From positions 1 to 64,000 of IMG/VR virus record IMGVR_UViG_3300042317_000235: a stretch of DNA of 64,000 bases, one strand, 5' to 3'. Below the pieces are notes generated by a model. The model saw only the letters and a program-made list of their open reading frames with translations, was not told the DNA's origin and did no database searches. Numbering within the stretch: position 1 is the stretch's first letter; every line of letters begins with the position of its first letter. Made by a program: the position numbers and the translations under genes. The stretch is from a virus. This document shows, piece by piece, positions 63,445-64,000 of the stretch.

Positions 63445-64000
63445 CACCCCTCCTTATAGTTACCGTTATGAATGCACCGTGTAGCCTGACACCATCGACG
63501 GCATAGTCCGTTAGGAATAGGATTAAATACTCCCGTCTCGTAGGCTACTGACCGTTGCGCTAATACAGGTGCTAGTTTATCAAAAATACCCAATCTATTC
63601 TCATATGTATATTCTTCTTTTACCATCTCGTTAGCTACTACGAATAGTAACATCCCTTTGATATTCTCAACATACGGGAACTCTAGGAACACCGCCGCCG
63701 CTAGTAGTGCTAGTTGCTTAGTGTCTGCATACTTTGCTGACTTGCCTGTTTTATAATCCACAATATACGCTTTCTTAGCATCTGCGTCTACGATGACAAG
63801 GTCTGCAATGCCACGCCAGTACCTATTAGGTGCTTCATAATCACAGAACTCATATCCAGTATCTGTCTTCGCCACTGCGAGTTTATATTCGCAAAGCTTT
63901 CTGCCTTTGATGTTATTGATAGTATCAAGGAACTTCTTAACAAATATAAACCGCTCTGGTAATGCCTCACCTTTACCTATGTAGTTCTCAGCCGCAAGAT
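63444..64000 (-). CDS. PD-(D/E)XK exonuclease, Cas4/RecB-like (partial, 5' end outside window)
   Basis: About 185 residues seen; the frame is open past the window end, so the start is missing. Catalytic motifs are present: RGIADLVIVD (D) and AYIVDYKTGKSA (DxK), then KQLALLAAAVFL (Q). The end has LCRRWC and TRCIHNG, cysteines like the iron-sulfur site of Cas4. A role in recombination and end processing, beside helicase and primase, is likely; nothing suggests CRISPR. Confidence 0.82.
   Translation of the reverse strand, partial: LAAENYIGKGEALPERFIFVKKFLDTINNIKGRKLCEYKLAVAKTDTGYEFCDYEAPNRYWRGIADLVIVDADAKKAYIVDYKTGKSAKYADTKQLALLAAAVFLEFPYVENIKGMLLFVVANEMVKEEYTYENRLGIFDKLAPVLAQRSVAYETGVFNPIPNGLCRRWCQATRCIHNGNYKEG

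Noticed and set aside
1-64000. Window as a complete circular genome.
   Set aside because: Joining the ends gives a TAA right after the zinc-finger frame, but leaves the nuclease at 63444-64000 without a start or N-terminal part. More sequence must lie between the ends.
1-64000. Reverse transcriptase or template repeat for the putative DGR.
   Set aside because: No protein with a YxDD-type RT core was found among the proteins read, and no copy of the 40370-40482 region was noticed. This was by eye only.

Overview
The window is part of the genome of a tailed double-stranded DNA phage (Caudoviricetes) with a podovirus-like virion, or of a prophage or metagenome contig of one. The evidence is a complete packaging and virion module (terminase, portal, scaffold, Mu gpT-type capsid protein, adaptor proteins, nozzle-like tail protein, fibres, internal virion proteins) without a tape measure, sheath or tube protein, next to a replication and nucleotide-metabolism module. 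Strong AGGAG ribosome binding sites, 4-bp ATGA gene overlaps and near-perfect sigma70 promoters (TTGACA, 17 bp, TATAAT) suggest a Gram-negative, probably proteobacterial host. No phage RNA polymerase, integrase, tRNA or CRISPR array was seen. The genes at both ends of the window are cut off, so the genome is larger than this window.

Layout. (1) Positions 1-17783, minus strand: a long array of tightly packed early and middle genes. It includes ThyX, dUTPase, a TSCPD-domain protein, family A DNA polymerase, a VRR-NUC nuclease, a MoxR-type AAA+ ATPase paired with a metallopeptidase/VWA protein, a gp88-like cysteine protein, small HTH and zinc-ribbon proteins, and many small unknown or single-membrane-span proteins. 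(2) Positions 16021-16829 and 17784-18398: non-coding control DNA with tandem terminators, palindromes, an array of 11-bp direct repeats, a DnaA-box match and the divergence point of the two transcription directions; this is the best origin candidate. (3) Positions 18399-56923, plus strand: the late module, running from terminase through portal, a GroES-like co-chaperonin, scaffold and capsid, then adaptors, tail fibres including a lectin and a C-type-lectin-like protein that looks like a diversity-generating retroelement target, holin and M15 endolysin, nozzle, and internal or ejection proteins ending in a 1655-residue polyvalent protein. Two GIY-YIG homing endonuclease genes interrupt it. 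(4) Positions 56952-64000, minus strand, behind a bidirectional terminator: primase-helicase, a candidate ssDNA-binding protein, an HTH protein, a SNF2 helicase, an HNH-like protein and a PD-(D/E)XK nuclease.

How it works together. Host RNA polymerase can read the minus array from several consensus promoters. The encoded primase-helicase, polymerase, SNF2 helicase and nucleases would copy and process the DNA, while ThyX and dUTPase supply thymidylate and keep uracil out. The plus-strand genes then build and fill the capsid, attach the tail, and lyse the cell. The most unusual features are a family of five near-identical palindromes (one inside a coding sequence), the 11-bp repeat array, shared C-terminal peptide motifs in several virion proteins, the putative hypervariable tail protein, and a 19-bp duplication that includes the start codon of the DNA polymerase gene.
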